From positions 96,457-160,456 of the forward strand of contig NZ_HE610996.1 of the NCBI RefSeq assembly GCF_000285555.1: a DNA stretch of 64,000 bases. The letters run 5' to 3'. This document shows, piece by piece, positions 18,801-26,502 of this stretch. The notes under the pieces are model-generated. The model saw only the letters and a program-made list of their open reading frames with translations, searched no databases and was not told where the DNA came from. Within the stretch, counting starts at the first letter, position 1, and each line of letters begins with the position of its first letter. Made by a program: the position numbers and the translations under genes. This DNA comes from Kurthia massiliensis. Lineage in GTDB: Bacteria > Bacillota > Bacilli > Bacillales_A > Planococcaceae.

Positions 18801-19436
18801 TAATTCTGCATCTTTATGCTTATCAATTTGATTGACGATTAAATAAACGTTTGGATTGTATTTCATTAACGTTTTTGTAAATTGGAAATTTAATTCAGAT
18901 TGTACGTGGTTGTAGTCCATCACATAGAAAACAATATCCGCTAAATGTAGGGCAGATTCTGTTGACATGCGGTGGGCATCATCTGTTGAGTCAACCCCAG
19001 GTGTATCCATGACCGTAACGCCGTCTGGTAAAACAGATTTACTATGACCGATTTCGATTTGTGATACAAGTGCACCATTTTTGGCGAATTCTTTTACGGT
19101 TTTAATATCGTAATCCGCATCGAATTTGACCGGTTCGTCGTCTACTAAGTAAGCGATTGCATAGTCATCCTCAGATTTACGCACTTTTACGACGTTTGCA
19201 CTTGTCGGAATTGGACTAGACGGCAGCAATTGATCTCCCGTCAATGCGTTGATCATACTAGATTTACCGGCCGAGAAGTGACCTGCAAAACCGATCGTAA
19301 ATTCTTTTTTAATCAATTTATCCGCAAAAAGTACGGATTTTGCCATGCGCTCATCATCTTCGTTGCGCTTGTATGTCATGTAGTTCAATGCTGTTTGTTT
19401 TAACAGCAACTGAATTTTTTCCTCAAAATTAGCCAT
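15819..19436 (-). CDS. dynA: Tandem dynamin-like GTPase DynA
   Basis: A 1205-aa double dynamin, close to B. subtilis DynA/YpbR (1193 aa), which tethers and fuses membranes and protects against phage and pore damage. Two complete G domains are visible. The first has GHFSAGKS (52-59), switch VMDTPGVDST and NQIDKH. The second has GAFSAGKSS (about 635), VDTPGADS and NAIDLA. Helical stalk regions with many charged residues follow each. No membrane helix is present; binding is through lipid-contact regions. The fusion is typical of Bacillales, not an anomaly. The start ATG has AAGGAG 12 nt upstream. Confidence 0.95.
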   Translation of the reverse strand: MANFEEKIQLLLKQTALNYMTYKRNEDDERMAKSVLFADKLIKKEFTIGFAGHFSAGKSSMINALTGDQLLPSSPIPTSANVVKVRKSEDDYAIAYLVDDEPVKFDADYDIKTVKEFAKNGALVSQIEIGHSKSVLPDGVTVMDTPGVDSTDDAHRMSTESALHLADIVFYVMDYNHVQSELNFQFTKTLMKYNPNVYLIVNQIDKHKDAELSFEDFKKSAEQSFANWGVIPKGMFFTSLRDVNNPNNDFEQVKKIVMDSMDGWQDSIINNGENTLKQLLAEHEAYLAQQKQEIYDNSLEVVSEDDWARKEDIVAEYETVVRQLELYSVDEWEINYNTQVDELLENAVLMPFELRDLLGKYAESKQDDFSVGGLFGKKKKTAAEREKRQNELYAKYKEVVGAQISGHMLNIMKKSLKDIGALSDAESLAIDDFKFDIPFSVIEGEVRTNAVAGDALLNFANRVVSATRIWFKRETDDWKQNKKALVEELATTHIEPLKKKKAMLEEKVSIIREYQKIEDQEKYFAIQQTVDIRTLNQEADKLTNNWITERREAYDKMRHFDPSMMAAEEETAVVEEEEELTQGEYNVQLAATIEHALRTANAVEPIDGFEEVSAYLKNKVARLEEKDFTIALFGAFSAGKSSFSNALMGQKVLPVSPNPTTAAINKIRPVSPDHPHETADVVLKTPAQMTEDIIASYGAIGVTVTSLDDAFEKAQQALDVELVDERLHVHKSFVRAFREGYPLFKDKLGTTVRANYEEFEQFVAQENRSCFVDNIDFYFDCALTRMGVTLVDTPGADSINARHTGVAFEYIRNADAILFITYYNHAFARADREFLIQLGRVKDAFELDKMFFVVNAIDLASDEEERDAVIEYVRGELLRFGIRKPRLFGISSLLALKEKVEGADHESGMKPFEENFHNFLENELTALAVQALAEEVEKTEGRLSSLIEQTEQNLARKDERLAELRNLEAFIQKYFSQSAAAVIEKDEANEQKDLLYYVLQRVYLRYTDFFKESYNPAVFNNYSTSVALDFALKELVGALSFDFEQEMRVTNFRLSKFLVAKFKDRYTTDVRKMKDMNESFSFMPFELEDPEILEFTGPFDDYTKYKEVNKLFRNSKAFFEKNERFALRDKLEEISKPDAKVYLDAQGERMTAWAKAIIEAQSDALRQSLEKQALRQIETERNLLQEDSKLAEWKGIYNSLVAGVH

Positions 19437-19521
19437 ACACTACTCAAACTCCTTTATTTCATTATATATTGACTGTTGTTCACATTTTAGCCACGTTTCT
19501 TTCTACATTTTACACGACAAT

Positions 19522-19552
19522 AAAAAAAAATCCCCCTATTCTAGGAAGATTT
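19522..19552 (-). terminator. Terminator of the tiny Fur-box ORF
   Basis: Leftward, AAATCTTCCTA pairs with TAGGGGGATTT (two G-U) around GAA, followed by nine T. It starts directly after the ORF at 19559-19648. Confidence 0.7.
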
Positions 19553-19558
19553 TTTCTT

Positions 19559-19648
19559 TTAACGCAAATGTGCAGTCGTTTTTGATAAAACTTGCTTCAT
19601 GACGATTGCATAAATTACAACTGTTCCGCCGATAAATGCCGCTACCAT
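19559..19648 (-). CDS. Tiny membrane protein ORF behind a Fur box
   Basis: A 29-codon ORF, MVAAFIGGTVVIYAIVM then KQVLSKTTAHLR, giving one hydrophobic helix (about residues 2-17) and a basic tail. AAGGGG (19658-19663) is 9 nt before this ATG; another ATG at 19654 is only 3 nt from it and less likely. A near-perfect Fur box lies 43 bp upstream and an intrinsic terminator follows at once, so the unit looks complete as a one-gene transcript. No family is recognised. It could help an iron or heme transporter, or be a short peptide regulator. Confidence 0.5.
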   Translation of the reverse strand: MVAAFIGGTVVIYAIVMKQVLSKTTAHLR

Positions 19649-19690
19649 GGTCATTCGCCCCTTATGTGCTAATTTATATTCAAGTAATAC

Positions 19691-19705
19691 TGATAATCAT
19701 TCTCA
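19691..19705 (-). promoter_or_regulatory. Fur box
   Basis: TGATAATCATTCTCA matches the 7-1-7 Fur consensus TGATAATnATTATCA at 13 of 14 defined positions. It lies upstream of the tiny ORF on the left and about 113 bp upstream of cheX on the right. Confidence 0.65.
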
Positions 19706-19817
19706 TTAATTCATCTTTATCTTATGAAAAAAAATACATTTCGTCAAGTATTTTTTAGGGAATTTTAGTATTAGTCGTGATATGATAGATGAAAAGTCAC
19801 AGAGAAAGAGGTGCTGT

Positions 19818-20279
19818 ATGAGTAATTCAAACCAGATACAAATTTTATTAAATGGCCTGATCCAATCGATGCAAGAGGTCATTCCTCAAACAGTGAAAAT
19901 TGGCACACCGTCATTATATAAAGAACCATTTACACAAAACGAAGCCGGCGTTTTAATCGGGGTTACTGGAGACGTTCGCGCTCGTATTATTTTAGAATCA
20001 TCAACGAAAGTATTCAGTGGTATTGGCTTATCTATGTATGGTATGGAAATTAGTGGTGAAATGTTAGAATCATTTATCGGTGAGTTCGGTAATATGTCCG
20101 CAGGTAAATTATGTACGCATTGCGCAGAAAACGAATTGGACTTAGATATTACCCCACCTACCGTAATGATTGGACAAACGAAGTTGTTCGGCTTCCAACA
20201 TGCTTTTAGATTACCAATCGACATCGAAGGTCTTGGTACAATGAACGGTTTATTAACAATTGACAATCCAGATGAATAA
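19818..20279 (+). CDS. cheX: CheX-family chemotaxis phosphatase-like protein
   Basis: A 153-aa protein with the CheC/CheX/FliY fold. The phosphatase helix motif (E-x2-N) is visible in ESFIGEFGNMSAGKLCTH. CheX dephosphorylates CheY-P in some bacteria. It stands alone here, and another chemotaxis gene, cheR, lies at 58 kb. Such solitary CheX proteins are common in Bacillales and are annotated by family only. The start is ATG 19818 after AAAGAGGTG. A terminator follows directly. Confidence 0.82.
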   Translation: MSNSNQIQILLNGLIQSMQEVIPQTVKIGTPSLYKEPFTQNEAGVLIGVTGDVRARIILESSTKVFSGIGLSMYGMEISGEMLESFIGEFGNMSAGKLCTHCAENELDLDITPPTVMIGQTKLFGFQHAFRLPIDIEGLGTMNGLLTIDNPDE

Positions 20280-20281
20280 AG

Positions 20282-20353
20282 ACGGTTAAAAGCATGCATT
20301 CGACGTATCGATTTTCATACGCTCGTCTGCGTGCTTTTATCTTTTTTAACCGT
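20282..20353 (+). terminator. Large terminator hairpin after cheX
   Basis: Outer arms ACGGTTAAA and TTTAACCGT enclose AAAAGCATGC paired with GCGTGCTTTT. Confidence 0.6.
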
Positions 20354-20489
20354 TAAAATCAAACCATTTAATTTTAAAATTGGAAAAATAGGGAAAATTG
20401 TCTATAGTGTCACTTAGAATTTTCAGATTTTTTTCGGACGCGAAACGTTGGTATGACGCTATTTGGTTTTTTTTGTAATTTATAAGGCG

Positions 20490-20518
20490 TTGATTTTTTA
20501 AATATAGGTCGTTACACT
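20490..20518 (+). promoter_or_regulatory. Candidate promoter of the small ORF
   Basis: TTGATT (20490-20495) and TACACT (20513-20518) are 17 bp apart and 20 bp before the ATG of the ORF at 20539. Confidence 0.45.
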
Positions 20519-20538
20519 TATTTAACAAGGAGGAGTAA

Positions 20539-20607
20539 ATGACGTCAAAAAATAGCGATGAACCGGTATTATTTAGCAAAAAGCGTCGATTCGTTATGTA
20601 TTTATGA
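20539..20607 (+). CDS. Small ORF with a strong ribosome binding site
   Basis: A 22-codon ORF (MTSKNSDEPVLFSKKR then RFVMYL). AAGGAGGAG sits at ideal spacing before ATG 20539, and a reasonable promoter lies just upstream. It is hydrophilic and basic towards the end, and no family is recognised. It might be a small protein, a leader peptide or the 5' end of a decayed gene. The region around it has no other coding signal. Confidence 0.4.
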   Translation: MTSKNSDEPVLFSKKRRFVMYL

Positions 20608-20929
20608 ACTTACGACAACAATTTGATTGTCTCTGTACTTTTTCATAAGACATAAAGGATTTACGAATCATCTATTTGACATGTTGTTTAGATGCGTTTG
20701 CTTACAAACGACGTTGTTTCAATGCTGACTTACATATATAACGCTTCTTATTCATACTTAAAACTGTATGACAGCTTTTTATACGTCAATGAACAATCAA
20801 TACGATGCATCGCTCTTTTTTCACATTTACGAATCATATCGTTTTTTATAATGGGTTTTAAACATTATACATTACACTGACAATCGCTTATAAATAAAGA
20901 ACAGCGGTTTGTACAAGGGAGGACTTTCA
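20608..20929. other. AT-rich non-coding stretch
   Basis: No ORF with a ribosome binding site is seen. A 13-bp direct repeat ATTTACGAATCAT occurs at 20659-20671 and 20825-20837, and there is an isolated TTGACA at 20677. A 62-codon frame at 20692-20880 has no start signal and is probably chance. The promoter of the following gene should lie here. Confidence 0.4.
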
Positions 20930-21547
20930 ATGGCTTTATCTCAAATGAGTACACTTATCGTTCAACAACAAAAATTTAATTTGTTTAAGGAGTATTTGGA
21001 CAGTACCCCAGTTTTACGACAACTGGTAGATGAACATGACCATCCGTTTTTCGTACAACTATGCCGCGATATTTGGTTTTCACTATGTGAACAGCGTCAC
21101 GAACCGATTTTAAACGCTGATGCAGCCATTGAAAACCCAATTCGTTATACGATTGTTAAACAGTTCGTATCGCATCCAACGTATCATTGTTTATGTGATT
21201 TATCGAATGATGAAGGTAATAACACGCTTGTCAACGCGATGATTATCGCAGATTTTTTAACGAATTGGCTGGCGCACGAACTGAATGGTCGGTCATTTGC
21301 GCATGATCAACAACGTTTACAATATATTTTAGAACTCGTTTCGATTTCACAAGCAATCGAAGGTGCAGCGCAGTTTTTAGCCCACATGCAACCGAAGTTA
21401 ACGAAAGACCGCGATTTGTGTGACTTTTTATTGCTTGATTTTCATGAGCAAGCAAATGAAAATGCGACATTATTATTTGAAGTCGCAACGGCTGGCGTAA
21501 CGCGTCATCTTTACAAAGCAAAATACATTTATGAATCGATCGCATAA
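20930..21547 (+). CDS. Unrecognised protein of 205 aa
   Basis: A soluble, helix-rich acidic protein without signal peptide or membrane segment, starting at ATG 20930 behind GGGAGG. Notable stretches are HDHPFFVQLCRDIWFSLCEQ near the N-terminus and FLTNWLAHELNG in the middle; His, Gln and Leu are frequent. I recognise no domain. It forms a single-gene unit with a strong terminator, in an accessory patch next to the small ORF and cheX. Codon use resembles the neighbours, so there is no sign of recent transfer. Confidence 0.75.
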   Translation: MALSQMSTLIVQQQKFNLFKEYLDSTPVLRQLVDEHDHPFFVQLCRDIWFSLCEQRHEPILNADAAIENPIRYTIVKQFVSHPTYHCLCDLSNDEGNNTLVNAMIIADFLTNWLAHELNGRSFAHDQQRLQYILELVSISQAIEGAAQFLAHMQPKLTKDRDLCDFLLLDFHEQANENATLLFEVATAGVTRHLYKAKYIYESIA

Positions 21548-21581
21548 AAAAATCCCGCTGAATTTAAAAGCGGGATTTTTT
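21546..21581. terminator. Bidirectional terminator
   Basis: AATCCCGCT pairs with AGCGGGATT, flanked by A and T runs. It serves the 205-aa gene rightward and ypvA leftward. Confidence 0.9.
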
Positions 21582-21583
21582 CA

Positions 21584-23482
21584 TTATACTTCTGTCGGCT
21601 CGACAGCAAATACAGGTTTTACTTGATCGATGACTTTTTGTTCATCTTCATTTAATAACATATTAATTGTACCATGGTCATTGTTCGTACGAATTAAACG
21701 CCCCATCCCTTGTTGTACACGTAGTAACATGTAAGGAAGTTCTACTTCATCAAATGGATCGTCTGCAAAGCTACGTTTCGCATCGAATAATGGGTCATGC
21801 GGTGGGAATGGTAAATCGAAAATGATCACGCGTGTAAGCGCCTCTTCCGGTAAATCTAAACCTTCCCATAAGTGATACGAACAAATCACTTGCATTTTTT
21901 TCGCTTGGAAGTCGCGAATAATTGATGATAATTCACGGTCCCCTTCAAACTCGATATGTGCTAACGCTTCTGCACTCGCAGCTTCTTTAAATGCCAACAT
22001 CGATTGTTTCGATTTGAATAAAATGAGCGTTTGATCGCCATTTTTCATCAGCGATTCCACTTCTGCTACTTTTTCCGCTTGAGAACGATTGTGTAATTGA
22101 ATGTTCATTACTTCTTCGTAATCAAATGGTGATGCTACAGAGAATGATTCATATTTTTTAATGCCTAAGCTATACGCGATAAAGCTGAAATCTTTATCAA
22201 TTGATAGCGTTGCAGAAGAAAAGACGAATGGAATTTTTTTCGAGAATACTTTTTTCGCTAAAATTTCTGTAATTAAATGCGGCATGATGACAAGTGTTTC
22301 TTCACCATCAGCTTCTTCTAACCAGTCAACCGCATCGCCATTACCGATAAAGATACGCATTGCTTCTTCGTATTGCTCTAAAAATTCTTCTGCCATGCGA
22401 ATTTCATATTCAGGAATGATATACATTTCTGATTCGAATACGAACTCTTCAAATAGTTGTTCGACAAGGCTAATCACTTTTTTACCGATTTTCAGTAACG
22501 TTGGACTTTTCTTAATACGTTTACGTTCTTCATCTGAATCGATAATGTCGTCGCGTAATTGATCGAAGAATAACTCGTGTCCATCTTGCAATTGTTCCAT
22601 TAAGTTCAACGTTTTTTCACGTACGCCATCTACCATTAAACGTTCAAGTACTTTCACAATTGTGTAATCTTGAATTTTAATTGTCATTGCTTTTTGTGCA
22701 GCGTATTCTAATAAGTGTCCTTCATCGAATACGACCATTGATGCTTCAGGAAGCAATGGCGTTTGGCCTTCACGTTCACGTGATTCTTTCGTTGCGATAT
22801 GCTCCATATAGAAGTCTTGTGAACAAATAATTAAATCTGTTGATTCGCGATAGTTTTGACGGTGTAATGTTTGACCACAGCGATTACGAACGTCACACAC
22901 TTGGCACTGTTGGATCGCGTTGTAATTAACATGTCCCCACTCTTCGTCTGAGACGTTTGGATAGTCACTTCGTTGTCCATATAAGTTTAGCGGGCCATCG
23001 CCGTATACACCTTCTGGAATCGTTACAGCAATTTCGTCTAAATATTCGCCGTCTAAAAATTGTTCTGCTTCTTCATAACGTTTTAGACATAAATATTGGT
23101 CACGAGATTTTGCTAAACGTACGTCAATTTTTAAATCGAGTAGTTGTTGTAATTTATAAATATCGCCGCCCTCTTTTACGAGTTGGTCGATTAATGTTTC
23201 ATCCGCACAAGCGATTAATGCTGGTTTCCCTGTATAACGTGCATAAGCGATTGATGGTAAAAGGTATGCAATTGTTTTACCTGTACCGACGCCTGCCTCT
23301 GCAAATAACACTGATTTTTCACGTAATGCGCTTTCGATTTGGTACGCCATAAACACTTGTTCATCACGTAGTTCTAGCCCTTTTTCAGGGAGTTCATCAT
23401 AAAGAACGTCACCGATCCAATCTCCTAAAGAATCGAAGAATGATTTATCTTTTGATAATTCGAATGGAATTGATTGTCGCAT
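21584..23482 (-). CDS. ypvA: DinG/XPD-family helicase YpvA
   Basis: A 632-aa superfamily 2 helicase of the DinG/Rad3 type. The Walker A is GVGTGKT (64-70) and the DEAH-like box is FDEGH. Between them lie four cysteines (one in YLCLKRYEE, then CQVCDVRNRC) that fit the iron-sulfur cluster of XPD/DinG helicases. Helicase motif VI is in QGMGRLIR near the C-terminus. It is the ATP-dependent 5'-3' helicase class; the role in Bacillus is not well defined, with DNA repair presumed. It is distinct from the longer exonuclease-fused DinG at 38.7-41.5 kb. Confidence 0.9.
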   Translation of the reverse strand: MRQSIPFELSKDKSFFDSLGDWIGDVLYDELPEKGLELRDEQVFMAYQIESALREKSVLFAEAGVGTGKTIAYLLPSIAYARYTGKPALIACADETLIDQLVKEGGDIYKLQQLLDLKIDVRLAKSRDQYLCLKRYEEAEQFLDGEYLDEIAVTIPEGVYGDGPLNLYGQRSDYPNVSDEEWGHVNYNAIQQCQVCDVRNRCGQTLHRQNYRESTDLIICSQDFYMEHIATKESREREGQTPLLPEASMVVFDEGHLLEYAAQKAMTIKIQDYTIVKVLERLMVDGVREKTLNLMEQLQDGHELFFDQLRDDIIDSDEERKRIKKSPTLLKIGKKVISLVEQLFEEFVFESEMYIIPEYEIRMAEEFLEQYEEAMRIFIGNGDAVDWLEEADGEETLVIMPHLITEILAKKVFSKKIPFVFSSATLSIDKDFSFIAYSLGIKKYESFSVASPFDYEEVMNIQLHNRSQAEKVAEVESLMKNGDQTLILFKSKQSMLAFKEAASAEALAHIEFEGDRELSSIIRDFQAKKMQVICSYHLWEGLDLPEEALTRVIIFDLPFPPHDPLFDAKRSFADDPFDEVELPYMLLRVQQGMGRLIRTNNDHGTINMLLNEDEQKVIDQVKPVFAVEPTEV

Positions 23483-23515
23483 TCAAAATAGCTCCTTTCC
23501 TAATTGACAACGAAA

Positions 23516-23536
23516 CGGAAGGAGCATCTCCTTCCG
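23516..23536 (-). terminator. Hairpin between rlmL-like gene and ypvA
   Basis: CGGAAGGAG pairs perfectly with CTCCTTCCG around CAT. The following T run is short, so it may be a weak terminator or an RNA-stabilising hairpin. Confidence 0.5.
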
Positions 23537-23544
23537 CTTAAAAA

Positions 23545-24687
23545 TTATTTTGGTTTACGTGGTGAACGTTGACCCCAGAATTGATAATAATCTGTTTTCA
23601 TCGCACCGTTGAATAACTTACGTTTTTTCGTTGCACGACGACCGTACATCGCTTCAAAGTTTTCCATAGAAGATAGCATATATACTGACCATGTTGGATA
23701 TTTACGCATTAAGGTACCTAAACCGTTGATCATGTTTTCAATTTCTTCTTTTTCACCGATACGTTCACCGTAAGGCGGGTTACCGATCATGACACCATCT
23801 GTAAAGTTCGTTGTGAAATCAAGCACTTGCATTTGTTTCACTTCGACAAGTCCTTCGAAGCCAGCCTCTTGAACATTACGTTTTGCGATTTCAACCATAC
23901 GGTGGTCGATATCTGATGCAATAATATTTAATGGTTGATAGTAATTCGCTGCTGCATCTGCTTCAGCACGAACTTCATCCCACATTTCTTTTTTCATCAT
24001 TGGCCAATCTTCGCAAATAAATTCACGGTTGTAGCCAGGTGCTACATTTTGTCCGATCATTGCCGCTTCAAGTGCAATCGTACCAGAACCACAGAATGGA
24101 TCTACGAACGGACGTGATGGATTCCAACGTGATAAGTAAACAAGTGCTGCAGCCATCGTTTCTTTTAATGGTGCTTCCCCTTGTTCTGTACGGTAACCAC
24201 GTTTGTGAAGTCCAGGACCTGATGTATCAATCGTTAATGTCACCATATCTTTTAAAATCGATACTTCGACTTTAAATTTAGGGCCTGTTTCTTCTAAGAA
24301 ACCTAAACGACGATAATGTGCTTTTAAACGTTCAACGATTGCCTTTTTCGTAATTGCTTGACAGTCAGGTACACTAAATAATGTTGATTTTACAGATTTA
24401 CCTGTTACCGGGAATTCTGCATCTACTGGCATAATTTGCTCCCAAGGAAGTGCTTTTACACCTTCGAATAATTGATCAAATGTTTTTGCTGGGAATTTAC
24501 CTACAACGATTTTGACACGGTCTGATACGCGTAACCAAAGATTCGTTTTCGCAATATCGCGCTCCGTTCCTTCAAAATAAACACGCCCGTTATCGATGTG
24601 TGTTGTGTAGCCCATTGCTTTTAACTCATCTGCAACAATTGATTCTAAACCCATTGCAGCAGTTGCTACTAATTGATATGTTGTCAT
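23545..24687 (-). CDS. ypsC: THUMP-domain 23S rRNA guanine methyltransferase (YpsC, RlmL-type)
   Basis: A 380-aa protein with an N-terminal THUMP domain (about 1-155) and a Rossmann methyltransferase domain. The SAM-binding segment DPFCGSGTIALEAA and catalytic motif NPPYGER are both intact. By homology with the N-terminal half of E. coli RlmL it makes N2-methylguanosine in 23S rRNA (position 2445 in E. coli). Its ATG overlaps the stop of the PAS-GGDEF-EAL gene by 4 nt (ATGA), so translation is probably coupled; GGAG lies just upstream inside that gene. Confidence 0.92.
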   Translation of the reverse strand: MTTYQLVATAAMGLESIVADELKAMGYTTHIDNGRVYFEGTERDIAKTNLWLRVSDRVKIVVGKFPAKTFDQLFEGVKALPWEQIMPVDAEFPVTGKSVKSTLFSVPDCQAITKKAIVERLKAHYRRLGFLEETGPKFKVEVSILKDMVTLTIDTSGPGLHKRGYRTEQGEAPLKETMAAALVYLSRWNPSRPFVDPFCGSGTIALEAAMIGQNVAPGYNREFICEDWPMMKKEMWDEVRAEADAAANYYQPLNIIASDIDHRMVEIAKRNVQEAGFEGLVEVKQMQVLDFTTNFTDGVMIGNPPYGERIGEKEEIENMINGLGTLMRKYPTWSVYMLSSMENFEAMYGRRATKKRKLFNGAMKTDYYQFWGQRSPRKPK

Positions 24688-26426
24688 GCTTCATTTTCTC
24701 CTCTTGCTTCTAATTTCCAAACTTCCACAAAGTCCATTAGCTCGTGAAGCGGCATTGGCTTCGCGTAATAGTATCCTTGAATCATATCACAGCCCAAACG
24801 CTCTAGCAATTTTACTTGCTCAGCTTGCTCGACGCCCTCTGCGATTACTTTCATATGTAAACGGTGCGCCATTTGAATGATCGCATCGACGACAGCTTCT
24901 TTATCATCAAGCGATGTAATGTATTGAATAAAGCTACGGTCAATCTTTAAATAATTTAATGGGAATTGCACTAAATAACTTAATGATGAATAGCCTGTTC
25001 CAAAGTCATCAATCGATAACTTAAAGCCCATTTCTTTTAATTGTAACAGCTTATGAATTGAATCACGTTCACTGTTCATAACTGTTCGTTCCGTCAGTTC
25101 TAGCTCAAAATAATTTGGTGAGCAATTGTACGCTTCAAAAATCGATTGAATCGATTCAATAAAGGTTTCTTGATGGAAATGAATGCTCGATATATTAATC
25201 GCAATGTTTAATACTTCTCGGTGTGTCACGCGCATTTGTTGATGCGCCTCACAAGCGAGTCGAATGACACATTCACTAAGTGGAATAATAAGCCCTGTTT
25301 CCTCTGCATATGGAATAAATTCTCCTGGGGAAACAAACCCGAGCTTGTCATTGTGCCATCGTACTAATGCTTCGACACTATTAATTTGCTCACTACCGAC
25401 TTGCACTTTCGGTTGGAAGTACAAGTCGAAGTCATTGTTGGTGATTGCTTTTCGTAATTCATTGTCTAAAAGAAGCACCCGTTTTGAATCGACTTTTAAA
25501 TCATCGAAATAAAACGCAAATTGATTGCGACCATTTTGTTTCGCATAAGCCATCGCTTGATCTGCTTTTTTCACGAGTACTTCGGTTTGTCGACCATCTT
25601 CTGGATATAAACTAATACCGATACTCATTGACATATATATTTGTTGTGATGCTACTAAAAAAGGTTCTGACATCAGTGATAAAATCTTTTGCGCGACTTG
25701 AATCGCTTCTTGCATATGATGAATATCCGTTAACGTAACCATAAATTCATCGCCACCATAGCGCGCAATAATATCTTTATTTTTCAAGACATGTTGAATA
25801 CGCTCTGTCACTTTGACGAGCAGTTCGTCGCCAACTGTGTGACCGAGCGTGTCATTTACTTGCTTAAAACGATCTAAATCGATAAATAGTACGGCATGAT
25901 GATAATCACCTTGTGTAGACGATTGGAGCAACGTCTCCATACGTTGTAAATAAGCATAACGGTTCGATACACCCGTTAAAATATCAGTTAACTTTCGACG
26001 TTCGATTTCACTTTCAGCATTTTTCTGCGCTGAAATATCTTCAAAGATGCCACAATAATGTGTCACGACGCCTTCATCGTTACGAATTCCGATAATCGTC
26101 AGCCATTCAGGATAAATATCACCCGTTTTACGACGATTCCAAATTTCACCTGACCATTGACCTTTTTCACGAATCGTCTGCCACATATGTTGATAAAATG
26201 TTTCATCGTGGATACCTGAGTTTAAAAGGCTTGGATTTTGTCCAATTGCCTCTTCACTCGTATAACCTGTTACAAACTCAAAAGCTGGGTTGACATGTAA
26301 AATGCGACTTTTCAGGTCAGCAATCATAATGCCCTCTTTAACGCTATTAAAAATCGTCGTCGCAACATTCGTTGGAGAATGAAATGCTTGTTCGATTTGC
26401 TTCCGCGTATTTGCCATCTCTTTCAT
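24684..26426 (-). CDS. PAS-GGDEF-EAL cyclic-di-GMP signalling protein
   Basis: A soluble protein of about 580 aa with three domains: PAS (about 20-140, with PAC end GIFEDISAQKNAESE), GGDEF (about 145-305, active-site motif YGGDEF intact) and EAL (about 320-570, EAL, DDFGTGYSSL, KIDRSFI and EGVE intact). Both synthesis and breakdown of cyclic di-GMP are therefore possible. No membrane segment is present. I prefer ATG 26426, which has AAGGG 8 nt upstream; a frame start at 26432 is too close to that site. The gene begins just after the rnpB terminator and overlaps ypsC at its end. Confidence 0.92.
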   Translation of the reverse strand: MKEMANTRKQIEQAFHSPTNVATTIFNSVKEGIMIADLKSRILHVNPAFEFVTGYTSEEAIGQNPSLLNSGIHDETFYQHMWQTIREKGQWSGEIWNRRKTGDIYPEWLTIIGIRNDEGVVTHYCGIFEDISAQKNAESEIERRKLTDILTGVSNRYAYLQRMETLLQSSTQGDYHHAVLFIDLDRFKQVNDTLGHTVGDELLVKVTERIQHVLKNKDIIARYGGDEFMVTLTDIHHMQEAIQVAQKILSLMSEPFLVASQQIYMSMSIGISLYPEDGRQTEVLVKKADQAMAYAKQNGRNQFAFYFDDLKVDSKRVLLLDNELRKAITNNDFDLYFQPKVQVGSEQINSVEALVRWHNDKLGFVSPGEFIPYAEETGLIIPLSECVIRLACEAHQQMRVTHREVLNIAINISSIHFHQETFIESIQSIFEAYNCSPNYFELELTERTVMNSERDSIHKLLQLKEMGFKLSIDDFGTGYSSLSYLVQFPLNYLKIDRSFIQYITSLDDKEAVVDAIIQMAHRLHMKVIAEGVEQAEQVKLLERLGCDMIQGYYYAKPMPLHELMDFVEVWKLEARGENEA

Positions 26427-26446
26427 CACCATATCCCTTTTCCGTT

Positions 26447-26481
26447 TATAAAAGAAAAGCTCTCCACCAACGAGGAGAGCT
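26447..26481 (-). terminator. Terminator of rnpB
   Basis: Leftward, AGCTCTCC pairs with GGAGAGCT across an 8-nt loop, followed by TTTCTTTT. The next gene starts 20 nt further on. Confidence 0.85.
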
Positions 26482-26502
26482 AAACTAATTGTTATATTAA
26501 AA

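Noticed and set aside
20346..20579. 77-aa leftward frame after cheX
   Set aside because: Start is a TTG without Shine-Dalgarno, and the frame covers a terminator and a rightward promoter and small ORF.
20692..20880. 62-aa rightward frame
   Set aside because: No ribosome binding site and low-complexity AT-rich composition; probably chance.
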